Below are positions 33,378 through 45,793 of a stretch of 64,000 nucleotides of DNA, piece by piece. This DNA is from Verticillium longisporum (lineage: Eukaryota; Ascomycota; Sordariomycetes; Glomerellales; Plectosphaerellaceae). Numbering within the stretch: the first letter of the stretch is position 1; every line of letters starts with the position of its first letter. Below the pieces are notes generated by a model. It ran no database searches. It was not told where the DNA came from and saw only the letters and a list, made by a program, of their open reading frames with translations. The position numbers and the translations under genes were made by a program. The DNA is taken from NCBI GenBank assembly GCA_019188255.1, contig JAETXT010000008.1, forward strand, positions 1,922,001 through 1,986,000, given 5' to 3'.

Positions 33378-34627
33378 TTTGGCAATTCCGGCGAAGCGAG
33401 GCGAACAAGAAAAGAGGAAGAAAATGTACGATGGCGGATAATGCGGGGGAGGGACGCAAGTGTATGATTGACGGAACTCATCTTTGAGGATTCTCACGGA
33501 TGTCTTAACAAGCCTTTTCCACTCATTGTTGTATCATAGACCTGGACCAAATGTCCAACGACGGCTTGTCCGTAGCGAGAATACCAGACAATTCTCTGTA
33601 CCCGCCATGAAGTATGGAGCCTAGCACACTCGATGTCATGTGAAGCTGCGACTTTGGACTGCCTCTGGCTTCGTTCAGTGTTATCACTACCGAATAAAAG
33701 TCCAGCAAAATGCGATGCACGCATGGCATGGCTAATCGGTCGGTTGGCTAGGGTTCATTATCGTAATTCGTCATGCGTTCGCAACTCTAGTTACTCAGGT
33801 TGGTCTGGCTGGACATAGCAACGGTTCCCGCTCGGAGCGTCACGAAGATTCGCAAAAGCGAGCTCCAAGTTCTACCTTCTCATTATAGAATGCCAATGGC
33901 CTCGGTGGATGGTATCAAAAGTGGTATGGATCCTGTGAATCAACATCAACCGGCGTGAAATCGCTCCACCGATTCAAAACGACGTGTAGCTCGTCTTGAA
34001 GCTCCTAGGCGTCATGCTGCATAGCGTTTACGACTTGTACAGCTTGCACATCAGTTCTAAACTGCCTCATATCAGGATCATCGATTGGCAGCCCATATGT
34101 ATGATTGGGCCGGCAAGACAGGGCATGGCTGTCCAGGAGTAACAAGATACACCAAACGCCTGGGCGCATCTTCTCATCCCCAATCCCAGTCCCACACGCA
34201 GCCTCACGTATCCAGCGAAGAAGAAGAAAAAGCAGAACCATCAATGAAAACGCAATGCCAATGTAGCAGTACCCCGTGCCCAGGGGGCTTCACCCCAAAT
34301 CTCCATCTACTCAAAACGAGAGACAATAATCAGAACCTCAGCAATGCAACCAACTACACCATCGTTCCCCCACCCCAACTTTCCCCTTCTATCCCAAGCC
34401 CCGAAGAATCAACAAAATGTGACACCCGCACTCGAACGAGACTGGCACCTCGCGCAAGTTGATCGTCCAAATGAACATCCCCTCCTAATAAACAAAAGAA
34501 GAGAGAGAGAGAAAAGAGCAGAAAACGAAAGGTCGTAAGCTCATAATCCTCTCGTCCGCTCTCACTCGTCCCCGCTAACCCCTACATGCATCAAACCCAA
34601 ACACGCTTGAACAGATTCTTTCTCCCT
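33378..34627. other. Convergent intergenic region, no gene recognised
   Basis: 1.25 kb between the 3' ends of MAM33 and the oxysterol-binding protein gene. No coding pattern was seen beyond short frames. It would contain both 3' UTRs. Confidence 0.6.
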
Positions 34628-36364
34628 TCAGGCGGCGGCCGGAGCGGCGCCGACGACATCGTCAATGTTCCACTCAGCCTGCTGCGCCCGCTTCAGCACC
34701 TCCCTGCCCTTCTCCGTGAGCACCGGCTGGCCCCCGTTGCCCGTGACCTGCTGGAAAAAGACGGGCTGCCAGGTTGTGCCGGCAGCCTCGCGCTCGCGCG
34801 CCTTCTCGCGCTGCCTCTCCTCGAGCTCCTGCTTGACCTGCGTCGCCTTGCCAAACTGCTTGGCATGGATGGCCTCGGTGACGCCGCCCCAGAGCGAGAG
34901 TGACTCGTACTCTTGCTGCTTGTCGGCGGGGGGCACGACTTTGGGGGCCACATTGAGTGGGAGGAGGTCGATGATGGTGAAGCGCGCCTCGGGCGGGTGG
35001 GAGTCCTGCAGTTACACGTTGGGTTAGACGTCTGCTCCGGTAGGAAGAAAAGGGTTTGACAGGGAAGAGTACATACGATAGGCTTGGGTCCGAGGGTGAA
35101 CTCAATCTTTTCCCTCCACGGCCCGCCGAGACGCGCCACAATGTCCGCTTCTGGCACATCCTTGATTGTCGTCTTGTTGTCATTCTCCGGGTCGTAGCGG
35201 AAGATGATGCCCTCGACACGGTTCGTCGACCTGCCGAGCCAGCCCGCCTCAATGTAGTGCAGGATCGTCTTGAGCTTCGTCTTGGGGCAGGTGATGTAGG
35301 CCATCTCGCTGACGCTGACGCTCAGCGTGCCTCGCAGGATGCCGCCGAGCGAGGCGGCCGGGTGGGTGAGCTGGTACGTCTCGTTGCCACGCTTCTCAAT
35401 GTCGATGAAGATGCCGAGATTGTGCTCGCCGGGCAGGACGCGGACGCTGGTGCCGGTGAACTTGGCGGAGATCTGATCAAAGCCGCGCGCGGAGAGACCG
35501 CGGTCTGGGCAGATGACGGCGTATGCACTGACGGGTGGGTGGTGGGACGTCTGCTCGGTCAGGTACGAGATGCGGACGGGGCGGCCGTCGGGGGTGGCCA
35601 GGCCGTGTTTTGGGACGGTCAGCGAGAGGGAATTTGTAGAGGCATTCTTGTCAGCCTTGACGGAGCGGATGCTCGAGGCGCTGCTGACATTGCCGCTCGT
35701 GGGACCCTTGAGGGCGGTTGTATTGATCTTGGGCGCATTGTCCTCGGTTTCCCAGTTGCACTGCGGGGCAGTCAAGTCAGTAAGCTGGCGACGAGACGTG
35801 GCTCGGGCTGGCACGATTTCGGCATGATCAACGTACGCGGAAGAACTCGCCGAGGCACGAGTTGTAGGGCTTGCAGGGCCTGCCCTTGACGTATTTGAGG
35901 TCTTTGGTGAACCAGAAGCGGCACACCTCGAGCATGCGGTCGAGGGGCTCGTCGGCGGTGCCGATGGCGACAAAGGCGTTGGGTGCGTCGAGGTAGGTCC
36001 AGTACTCGAGGTTCGGGGTCGGCTCGAGAAGCTGAGAGGGCAGCGAAAAGCGAACGGCAGCAAGGTCTGCGACGCCCATGAACCTGCACGCCGAAGAGGT
36101 CAGTGCCGTGTTGCGATCTTGCGCTATCGCGATGCGATCTTGCCGTGTCGTGAAGACGGGCACAAAGAGCCCTGTAGAAAAAGAGGGCCAGGGATTGTAC
36201 CCCTCATCCGCACGTCTCGCAGCAGCTAGGCTCGGCGCCAGGACGGAAAAAGAAAGGGCGACTTACTTCCTAAGAATGCCGATGAACGTCTTCAGCTTCG
36301 AGGTGTCGCTTGGAGGCTCCTCGGGGGCATCCACGACGGCGGTTGGCGGCGCTGCTGAAGCCAT
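34628..36364 (-). CDS. Oxysterol-binding protein, short Kes1/Osh4-like type
   Basis: Four exons (36364-36267, 36083-35837, 35760-35077, 35005-34628) are in phase and give 468 residues, slightly longer than yeast Kes1/Osh4. The ORP signature EQTSHHPPVSA is at residues 184-194. A core beta-barrel follows with GIFIDIEKRGNETYQL and a KGRPCKPYNSCLGEFFR block just before the second splice. The C-terminus is a charged helical stretch (EELEERQREKAREREAAGTTWQP). There is no PH domain or ankyrin region, so this is a cytosolic lipid-exchange ORP, expected to carry sterol/PI4P between membranes. A serine-rich insert (about 135-163) precedes the signature. The first intron (183 nt) is long for this window. 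A heptamer minisatellite lies about 420 bp upstream of the ATG. The gene appears intact. Confidence 0.93.
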
Positions 36365-36786
36365 GACGATGTCGGAGGCGGGGCTGAGCTTGCTCGCTGG
36401 GCAGTGTGATGCAAGGTACTTGAGCTGGCGAGAGTAGTAGGTGGCAAGGGTAGAGGCTGTAGAGAGTGCGTACTTTGGCGACTGGCTCGCGCGAAGCGGA
36501 GGGTGTTGCAACAAAGGAGGGGCAAGGATTTCTCGCGAGAGTTTCGGACAGGATTCAGTTTCTGTTTCTGCCGCGCGGCTGGGTGCGTCCGAGGTCGATG
36601 TTTGATGTTCAAGTGTCCGTGTTCGAGGGCAAAGTTTGGGATAGGGCGGTGGGAGAGACGAACCCCGAGGCTGCTGCGGGCTGCGGGCCGCGGGCTGTGG
36701 GCCAGATGATGATGCTGCGGCAGCTCCCACTGCTGGTTCTTCAGGGCGCTGTGCGCTATGCTGTGCGCTGGGACAACAAGCCTGTG

Positions 36787-36838
36787 GCCTGGGGCCTGGG
36801 GCCTGGGGCCTGGGGCCTGGGGCCTGGGGCCTGGGGCC
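36787..36838. repeat. Heptamer minisatellite (GGCCTGG)n
   Basis: About seven perfect tandem copies of GGCCTGG, then degenerate CCTTGGG copies to about 36858. Lies upstream of the oxysterol-binding protein gene. Confidence 0.9.
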
Positions 36839-37138
36839 TCGAGCCTTGGGCCTTGGGCTGCGTGGGCCAGGCTCTGGGGAACTGCTGAATGGTGACGTGA
36901 GGGTGCCACTTTTTTATTTTTGAGCGGTGGGGGACCGCGCCGCTGATAAGGTCCCCAACTCTTTTGGATAAGCCGTTTATTTCGTCACCAGCTTCTGACT
37001 TTTGCTGGGAGCGATGATGGAGGCATGAACAGATAGTGCGAAGCCTTCACTTTGACACGTCGTTCTTCATACGATGCTTCAGACCCAAAGGAATATCGAC
37101 CCTTCTTAGCTTGATCCTCTCAAATTCCTGATATACAA

Positions 37139-37156
37139 ACACACACACACACACAC
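37139..37156. repeat. (AC)n microsatellite
   Basis: Nine AC dinucleotides in a row. Confidence 0.85.
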
Positions 37157-37408
37157 CGCGTCACTCACCTCGGCACCTGGGACCACTCAACTGAGAACTC
37201 GTTGCTTCACTCAGCTCTCCCACGAACCAATCATCCCGCCCACATGTGCCATATACACCTGCGTCGACATGTCCGACTTGAGCCTTGCCGCAGGCGCTAA
37301 CTCTTGCGTCCCCCTCCGTCAGAAACCTGTCAGCTGCACTGCGTTCGCTCGTTCTGGACCCAGCGCGTTTCCTGCAAGCCACCATCGCTGACCTTTCGTG
37401 GCACAACG

Positions 37409-37454
37409 TGCCTCTGTGCCTCTGTGCCTCTGTGCCTCTCTGCCTCTCTGCCTC
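37409..37454. repeat. Octamer minisatellite (GTGCCTCT)n
   Basis: Four near-perfect GTGCCTCT units followed by two CTGCCTCT-like units. Confidence 0.85.
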
Positions 37455-40400
37455 AGATGTGCGCACCACTTTCTAACCCGTGCCAGGCACTGACTGACCG
37501 ACATGCTGAACATGGCCATATGACAAGGCACCATGGCGGCCTGGCGATCGGGCTTGTGACCTTAATGACTAATACGTCGCCATGCTTCCACCATGAGCGT
37601 CATCAATGTGAACGTCACAAATGCCATTGTGTGTTGCTGTTATTCGGGATAAACCTAGCCGAAGTCGACGAGGCGAGCCCCCTGGCAGGCAAGCACCAAA
37701 GCTGTCATGGTGTTGATCCATACCTCGAATCGCACAAGTAACACCACCAAAGTATCACAACTTTTGGTACCTTTTTTCAAAGTACACTCCCATTGAGAGG
37801 TACCTTCGTCGATACTTCATCTCGAAATAGAAACATAGGAGCCAGCATCATCCATTGCCCTCGCATGGATATGTAATCGTTCCGCCCAGCGAGTGACCCC
37901 TGAGCCAACTTTTCCATCTAGACAGACGCCGGTCGACGTCAGAATAGGCCCCAAAAACGAAAAATAATAAGGGGATAGAGCAGAAATCCGCATAAGCTTT
38001 TTTCCAATATTCGATAGCTTGTGGTGGGTAAAATGTCACCTTACCACCCGTCAAAGCTCGTATTGCCTCAGGGTCCACGAGCATCTTGGTCGATCACTTC
38101 CTACAACAGCACTGTCATTGTTCAGGGTCCTGAGGCTGTGCAAGCCATCTCACCACCTACGTCGCACCGAGCGAACCACGACTGCGTCCGGCCGGGTCCC
38201 CCCTCCGCGATCAGGGTCTTCAGGGCTTGAGCCACCTACCGCACCGCGCCGAAGCTTCACCCCTACCCACCCCTTTCTTTCCCCCTCTGTACGTCTGCCG
38301 CTCTGTGAATTGGGACGTCACAGGAGGGGGTCCCCCTTGCCCCGGCACCGGTGCACCGCCCGACGCCGGGCTGCCGCCACTTTGCTTCGGTGGCGAACAA
38401 CCTAACGGGATCGAGGGCCGTATTCACGGTGGTTTGTCGCCTCCCTTCCTGGGGAAAGACGAAAACGTCCACCCACAAGAGCCGTGGCGTGCTCGGCTAG
38501 GCCTCCTGTCCACCTGACCACCCGTCGAAGACTCCCCTCGACCCAAGCATCTGGCTCCCGAGTAAGTCATTTGCATGAAGATGCTGTCTATGCTCGTGTC
38601 GTCGAGTCCAAGGGGGTCAGCCAGCAGCCACCCAAAAAGTCCCAACCCATCACGACTGCAACATGACCCTCATCGAGAGCAACACCAGCGACGACACGAA
38701 GTCCCCTTCGCTTAGTACGCAGACTCAGGACCCGGAACTCAGGCTTTCGAACCCATGATCTCCTCCGGCATCACTCCCGTCCAGAGCAAAGATCGCCGCC
38801 TCTCCATGCTCGCGTGTTCATCGATAGTCAGGCACAGCCGACCCGAGACACTTCTTGATTTACCGGGAATTCCCACCTCCCCCCTGGAGATAGGGGGAGA
38901 ATGGCCAAATGGACAAGAGGCAACGGGGGGGTCCCTTTTCTTCGGTCCCCACCATCCGAACCACCGAAACCTTCTGTCGAAGCGAGAGGGACCAGAAAAT
39001 TTTCTGCGGCACGACCGGCGGCGGCGGCGCGCCGAGAGGGTCGGAGAGGCCACGGACCCCCCGTCAGGATGACTTCATGATCGCCGTCGCGGCTGCTCTC
39101 TTCGGCAAGCTTGGCCGCCAATAATTGAGTATAGCCGCGTGGACAGGCGCCCCCCCCTTCTTTCTTCTCCCCCTAACGCCAGTATCGACTCACAATCCCA
39201 GTATGCGATCTTCCCAAGAAGATGCACGGTAAGGGTGGTGTTGTTGTTCCCCTGAAAGGACGGGGGGCCACAGAATACTTCCATTCATTCCATCGTACTA
39301 TTGTCGACCGCGTGGTCACCCAGAGGGGCACCTCTGTTAACGTGATTTTGAACCCCCCTCCGCTACATGCAGACCCCAGAACGAATCAACCCGGCTGGAG
39401 TCTTCGTGCTGGGCACGCGATTGACGGGCCCGCACATGCCCGCCCACACTTCTCTCTCCGGGGGAGAAGGCTCGCGGAGGCGGCACTTTGCATCACCAAC
39501 AGACTGGGGGCATCTCGAGTCATGATCCCATCGATAGCACAGCATGGTAAAGGGATAGTTGTTCCAATAGAACCGATTCACCAGCTTTTGATTTGCGGCT
39601 CGGTCTCCGCTGAGGCGCAGACCTCAGCATATACTGACGCCATTGTGACCTGCACGCGGCTCCTGATTGTGTATTTTTTCTCTGCTGGGACAGCACTCAC
39701 ATCCCATCCATCGTGGGGTGTGGGAGGCACGCGGTAGCTCAATGTTGCCCTGTCGGCCGCTGAGTTGAGTTTGATGGCCCGCGCCTCAATCATGCTGCTG
39801 TTGCCTCTCTCAGATATCCTCCGCACGCCATCCTCATTCATGCAAGGGACCTACGAGTCATTCGCCGCATCATCGTATCTGACATGGCAAACAATGCCAG
39901 GCGCGTGCACCTCTCTTTGCGACGCCAGCCCATATGCCGTGAAGAGGGGGATGTCGACATCGAGATGGCGGTCCGGTTGAACATCCCTGGTAGCTGGGAG
40001 AATGGGGCGTTGCCTGTGTTGGCCTGTGGCGGCGGTACTGCCCCAAAGCAGGGTGCGCGGCGCCTCGACCGAACACGTACCCTGAATCACACTTTGACAG
40101 GCAAAAAGATGGCTTACCCAACGGCTTACTGGAACCGTCAGCCATCAAATCGACTGCTCCTTACCACTGATCGCTCTGGCTCTCTTCAAGGGGAGGGACC
40201 CTGGCGCTTGAGCGCGACCGTTGGCACCAATAGAGCGTCCGGAACCAGTTAGCATCCCGATAGGGTTGCCGCGGGCAAGGCGGGGAATACCACCTCAGCA
40301 ATCCTACCAGCACCTCCCGTAGCCACATCTTGCGCCTGTCTCTGTGCGATAAAAGTTGACATGGACAAGCTTTAGAATCGCTGGCTCGGCTCAAGCTTGA

Positions 40401-43400
40401 AGCCATGCGACGCAACACGGGGCGACGTAGCTACCGATGGGCCGATTCCACCCCAGTGGCTGTCCGCGAAACTGAACTTCTTGACCGCCAGAAGCGGCTC
40501 GACGAGGAGCCTTGAGTGCCTCGGGAGACAACAGACTACTAGATGGTCGGCTTGTACCTGCCTTCGTGGGGACAGACGTGACATCGTGCGCTCACCTCCG
40601 CCAGAAACTCTGGGCGCCCATGGAGCCCCCATCACGCGTCGCTGCATGCCGAGCCTGACCTGGCCTCTACGAGGAATTGCGGCGCCGACATCACGCCATG
40701 TTCCTCCACCGCCCAGGGCTCTCTGTTGGGCGAAAGGACGCCCGAGTAGGTCACCACAGGTTTGGCCGGGGGGCCGGTGTTGTGCAGATGGTTGATGTGC
40801 CTAGGCAGGCAGGCAGCTTGTGCAAATGGCGTGCGTGGGAGTGACAACAAGATAGCCCGAAAGTGACGTTGTCGACGCTAAGGGAGGCATTCAGAGACCC
40901 CTCCTACAAAAAACAACCCACATGACCCTTATGGATGGGCTCTGTTTCAGAGAAGAGTCGACACTAGAGCTGGCGATTGGTTGACGGCACAAGATCTCTC
41001 GCTGGGCCAGCGTATGTTTCAAGGTGGTGAGCTGATGTCCTTCCTAAAGACGTGGCAGCCATTGTTTCCCTTTCTGTGCCACACGGTATGGCCACGAGGC
41101 GAAACCGGTGCTTCATCGTGCACCATTATTACATGGTATTAGTCTTGTAAGGATGTGGCTCGGAGGCCAAGGGTTTAACTATCCCACCCAGACGTAGGGT
41201 ACCTACCTACCGTACCTGATCAAGGGAGGAACTTACATAGATAGGCAGCTCACATGGAGGCAGAGGAAAGACCCAGACCCAAGTGTGTCGCGCGCGAGGC
41301 TCGACCCGCCTGCCCCGCGCTGGCGCGCTTGGTTGAGTCACGAGATTACCACCTGCAGCAACTCCTGTTGGGGTTAGCAGACACGCTGACGGATTTTACA
41401 TTGTACCATCATGAGCACCCGTCAGAACGGCATCCTTTCACAAGCGGCTGTGGGTTGAGAGGCCGAAGGTTTGCGGTGGAGATCTTTAGCTCCAAGCCAT
41501 CTATCTCCCCTGGCCCGTGCCCACAACGACCCTTGTCTTTGTCGTGAAGGTATCCCAGGGCTTGCGACGGCCCATGACGTCATACGTGACACTGGGTTCA
41601 AGGCTCAGTGAAGGTCGGAAAAGCTGCGTTGGAATGTGCTTCAGGATGCATACGCGGGACGCGGAAGGCGGCTGTGGGTCGTGGTCAAGCCTCGACGTTG
41701 CAGTGACCGACCTCCTCTCTCCAGGTTCTGGATCGGAGGACCATCTGGCTCAAGGGGTTCGTCTTGTGGCCATGTCCGTGCTCGAGCGTTGTGTCTCATC
41801 TCGGATTGCGACTCTAATCTTCGGTAGCGAGCCTGTGAGCGTCGCAAGCTCAGAAGTCTCAACACACCCCATTCCCAAAGGGCAGATGCCGGTATCGCTA
41901 TGCCTGTCTTAACTTGGGCGGTATTGATGAAATCTAGGGTCGGATATGGCAGCCGTTTACGAGCAATTAACGCGATGGGTGGGAATATTGTGCGTTCGAT
42001 ATTGCTCCCCAAGGGCAAGACGGCTGACTCGCATCTGACCATGTGCCGCGCCGGCTCAAGGTTCCTTTGACACACGTGAAAATGTGTCAAGTGAGGATAG
42101 AGCAGCGGCTATTCCCTTACGTGTCTGTGCTGAAGAGATTGCACCAGGTCTTAGAGTAAGCCATTATAATGACGTCAAGTCGCTACTGAGCTCTGTCCGT
42201 GATGAGTCGGTCGCGGAGGAGGGCTCCGAAAGATAAGCACTGGAGATTCAAGGGGGGTTCAAGCGGTGTCGCCGAGTGTCGAACACAAGATGATCGTTCG
42301 ACCCTCGCTCGCCCTGTTGTTACATCGTGAGTCGCGTTCGTAGATCGAGGGGCCGGGCGACGCAACATGATCGCGATTTGATGATAAAAATAAAGTTGAT
42401 GATGATCTGTGGTTGAGCCTGTCGTCTGGCCGAACCCTTTGCACAAAGTAGGCCAACACACTGGTGATCTCGGGATGCCCTAGGGTGCTTTGCCCCCCGT
42501 TCCTTGGCAATTTGTCGCTAAGCCACTGCCCGAGCGAACGACAAGCCGCCAGCCGAATAGAAGGGTCGTTCCAGAGCACACGATTCCACAGGCAGGTCAG
42601 CGAAAGGCAGAAGAAGCACGCCAACAACTCCAACGCCACGTGCGTCGAGACAACTAGCGCTGGGAGATTGGGGAGGAGCAAAGCCGGCGAAACGGCGCGT
42701 GAGCTACAGGGAATTCAAGGCTGGCGTGCCTCGACAGCTGCTCCTTCATTTCCTCCACCAATTTCGTGTGGAAGCAGTCGACTGGAAGCTTGGGCTTACC
42801 GCCGGAAGCCTGCGGCCGAGCTGGTGCGGCAGGCTCTAGGCACGGGCATCATGTTCCTCAAACACACATCGATCTTCCGCGTCTAATCGTGATTCTCGCA
42901 GGTAATAGCATGCAAATGCTACATATACCTCGACACCAAGCCAGCTGGTGGCTAATCGGAATGACATGGATACCAGGTGGAAACTCGTGATCCATTCACC
43001 GCTCTAGCAGCCAGGGCGTTGTGTCGCAAATGCGACAAAAGTGCGAGGTGAGGATATCGTCGTTTGATAGACCAGAAGTAAAATATGGCGCATTACCCTC
43101 TCCTTGTCGTGGCTTTGGGCATTTGGAGTTTGCCATCAAGAACTTGTGCACAGCCACACGGGCATGACCGCCCTGGCGTAGGAGGCTTGTGAAGATCAAC
43201 GTCCCTGAATATAGTTCGTCCTCGTTGTGGTCACCATGTGCAATGCTGTTTGGCCATGCTGTGTGCTCGTCCGTATCCAGTTGTTGGCTTCCGAAATGGG
43301 TGCTTGGGGTCCTGCCATGTTGGGAAACTGCAGAGGAGCGGCCAGGACAGGGCGATTGAACATCGAGGCACCTCGGGGAGTAAGGGTCGTGGCAGCGAGG

Positions 43401-45793
43401 GAAGAGACATCTGTCGCACGCCAGATTGAGAGTCCCTGCCTCGGGGTAAACTCCGAACGGTCAAAGGACAACATCCCTATGTGTTGTTGGAATGGGAAAG
43501 AAGCAAAGCAGCAGGCCTACGCATCGTCCTTTGCTGCCATTGCCGAAAGCCATGAGTCGGGTCAGAAGACAATTGCTGGCCTCCACAGGGGCTGTGGTGC
43601 ATCTCTCCGTCTTTGATAGCCGATGACGAACCCAAGTCCCGATGGAGAGGTGAACGTTCGTGTGCTCAATGTCAGGATGGGGCCTGTTCGAACATGTGGA
43701 TTACCCGGCTCAATGGGACAGGAATGGGGGTCGCGCGAGGTCTCGACAGCGCTCTGGCGAGGGGTAGCCTGTCTCTCGTCGTTTTCCCTTTGATCTCCAT
43801 CTCCGCGTCCATCTCCATCTCCTGCAGGCCCTGTTGCGTTGGTTTACCGCCCCAGACGACGAGGGCCTCGAGTGTGTCGGTTGATTTGCCATCATTGATC
43901 CGTCTGTTGCCGTGCCGCACCGCGCATGGGGGGGCTCGAGACCTGACGTGTACGAAGTCTTGGTAAGATTGGGGAGACCGCCGACGACAGTCTGGACCGG
44001 ACAGGCACAAAGGCGCAAACGACAAACTGAAGGGCTTTGGTGAGCCAGTGGACCGACCTACCTAGTCTTGAGCCCCGTGGTGGAACAGTGGATTGGTGGG
44101 CAGCAAGCATCGCAGACAGTGCAGCTTGTGCTAAAGTCCATCGACTTGCCAATTCAGCATCCTGGGGCCTTGCTGTGTCACGCCCACGGTGTGAGTGTAA
44201 ACACCGCGCCCCCGAGAAGGGGGGGTTCTTGCAGCTCATTTTGTGGCGAGGGTACTGTACTAACAATTTCCGTGGTTGGATTGCAAGGGGCTGGTGGGGT
44301 GGCTTGCCCAGCGCGCTCTGCTGTTCAGGTCAGCTCATGAGGGGTGGGGAGGGGGGTCTATGCAGGAGTGAGTACCTGCCTGACTGTATGGGAGTTCCTA
44401 CCCCCGCTCACCTGCCTCAAGGCTCCTTCCAGCCTGCACTTTGTCGGTCGCTTCTGCTCTTACCTGTTCGGCCAGCCAGCAAACAAGTGATGGATGGGCA
44501 GGTAGGTAGGTAACCAGGCAGCGATTGGGAATTGGGAGGGGAGGAGCGGTTTGGTTAGGCCCTTCTCAGTTGGTACAGGGGACGCGCTACAAGTGAGCAA
44601 GCCCGACCCGAATCGTTGTGACCCCCCGGGGTCTAAGGTACAAGTACAAGTGGGCTTCCATTTGTGCCCTTTTCCCCTTCCAGGCTCCACCGTCCCTTCT
44701 CTGTCCGCTCATCTTTTCTTCGTCGGGAATCGATGCCACTTAGACCCTCCTCTTTCAACGTCGACAGTACAGCCCCAAGTAGCCATCTCAGTAGAGGTAC
44801 AACGACGCGAAGAACCTGGGTCCAAAGTACAGACCCAAAGACGAGTACTTGCTTGGCGAAGGCCTCCTGCGACGGGCAAATACCTATTCAACAACGTGAA
44901 CGACAGGACGACGGCACAACAGGACTAACCGCCGATCCGACCTGCCAGCCTGCCTCGTTGGGGTACATTACCGCAGCCATCCTTCAACCCTCGACCACCA
45001 ATCTGGCCAGCTGCCCATTGCCTTTCTGTCTTGTCAGATACACGGCGACGCCTTCTCGCCCGTCTTCCTCTCTCAGCCTCTTGGTTATCATCACGGCAGA
45101 TCAAATACATCTCCCCTCAAGCCTAGACGAAGCACAGGCCCTTGGCCGCCATTTCTGTTCACTTGGGTCTTCATCTTCCACTAATCTGGCCCCGAACCCC
45201 CCGAGAGAAGCGCCCACCCCCCGGGGAGCACGACAAGTACGCCAACCCGGTCTTCTCCACCACAAGAGGCAGCGCCAGAGCCAGAGGTCCCACACCATCC
45301 TCTCTGTCCTTCTTCATAATAATACACGCTCCCACCCGAGCCACCCCTCGCCAACAGCCTCTTCCCACTCTACATAACTGTCTCTTCTTACTCTTTTACT
45401 CCCCACATCTTCTGCCCTCGCGGACAATCTCCTGTCACTTTGACAGCTACTCTTCGACCGTACTGCGCATCGTACTCGTCGCACCCCGACGTCTCGTCCA
45501 TTCGTTTGCTCACCGCGACACGCCCTCTCATACCTTATCGAGCATCACCAGCCTAACCCCCCTCCCCCCACACTCAAGCTACGCTCCTTCAAGAAAGAAG
45601 CCCAGCCAGAACTTAGGCGTCGCAAGCTACCGCAACAAACGCACGGCGGCTCTCTTTCAGCTGCCATTTTCTCGCCCACAGAATCTGGAAAGGCGAGGGA
45701 AATCGAAGAGGCTCCCGCAAGGCCATTCTTGGACTTTAATTTTGCGCTCGAAACCGAATTCGCTGTCACCGGACAGCACAGCCACTCGCCCTG

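Larger units (their letters stand above)
36365..45793. other. Gene-poor region of about 9.4 kb
   Basis: Between the divergent starts of the oxysterol-binding protein gene and the grainyhead-like gene. All open frames are short, overlapping and without family resemblance, and no in-phase exon chain could be assembled. It holds simple repeats (see separate entries), several C- or G-rich tracts and, from about 44.5 kb on, long pyrimidine-rich sequence that may be the 5' leader of the grainyhead-like gene. Unannotated non-coding transcripts are possible but not shown. Confidence 0.5.
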
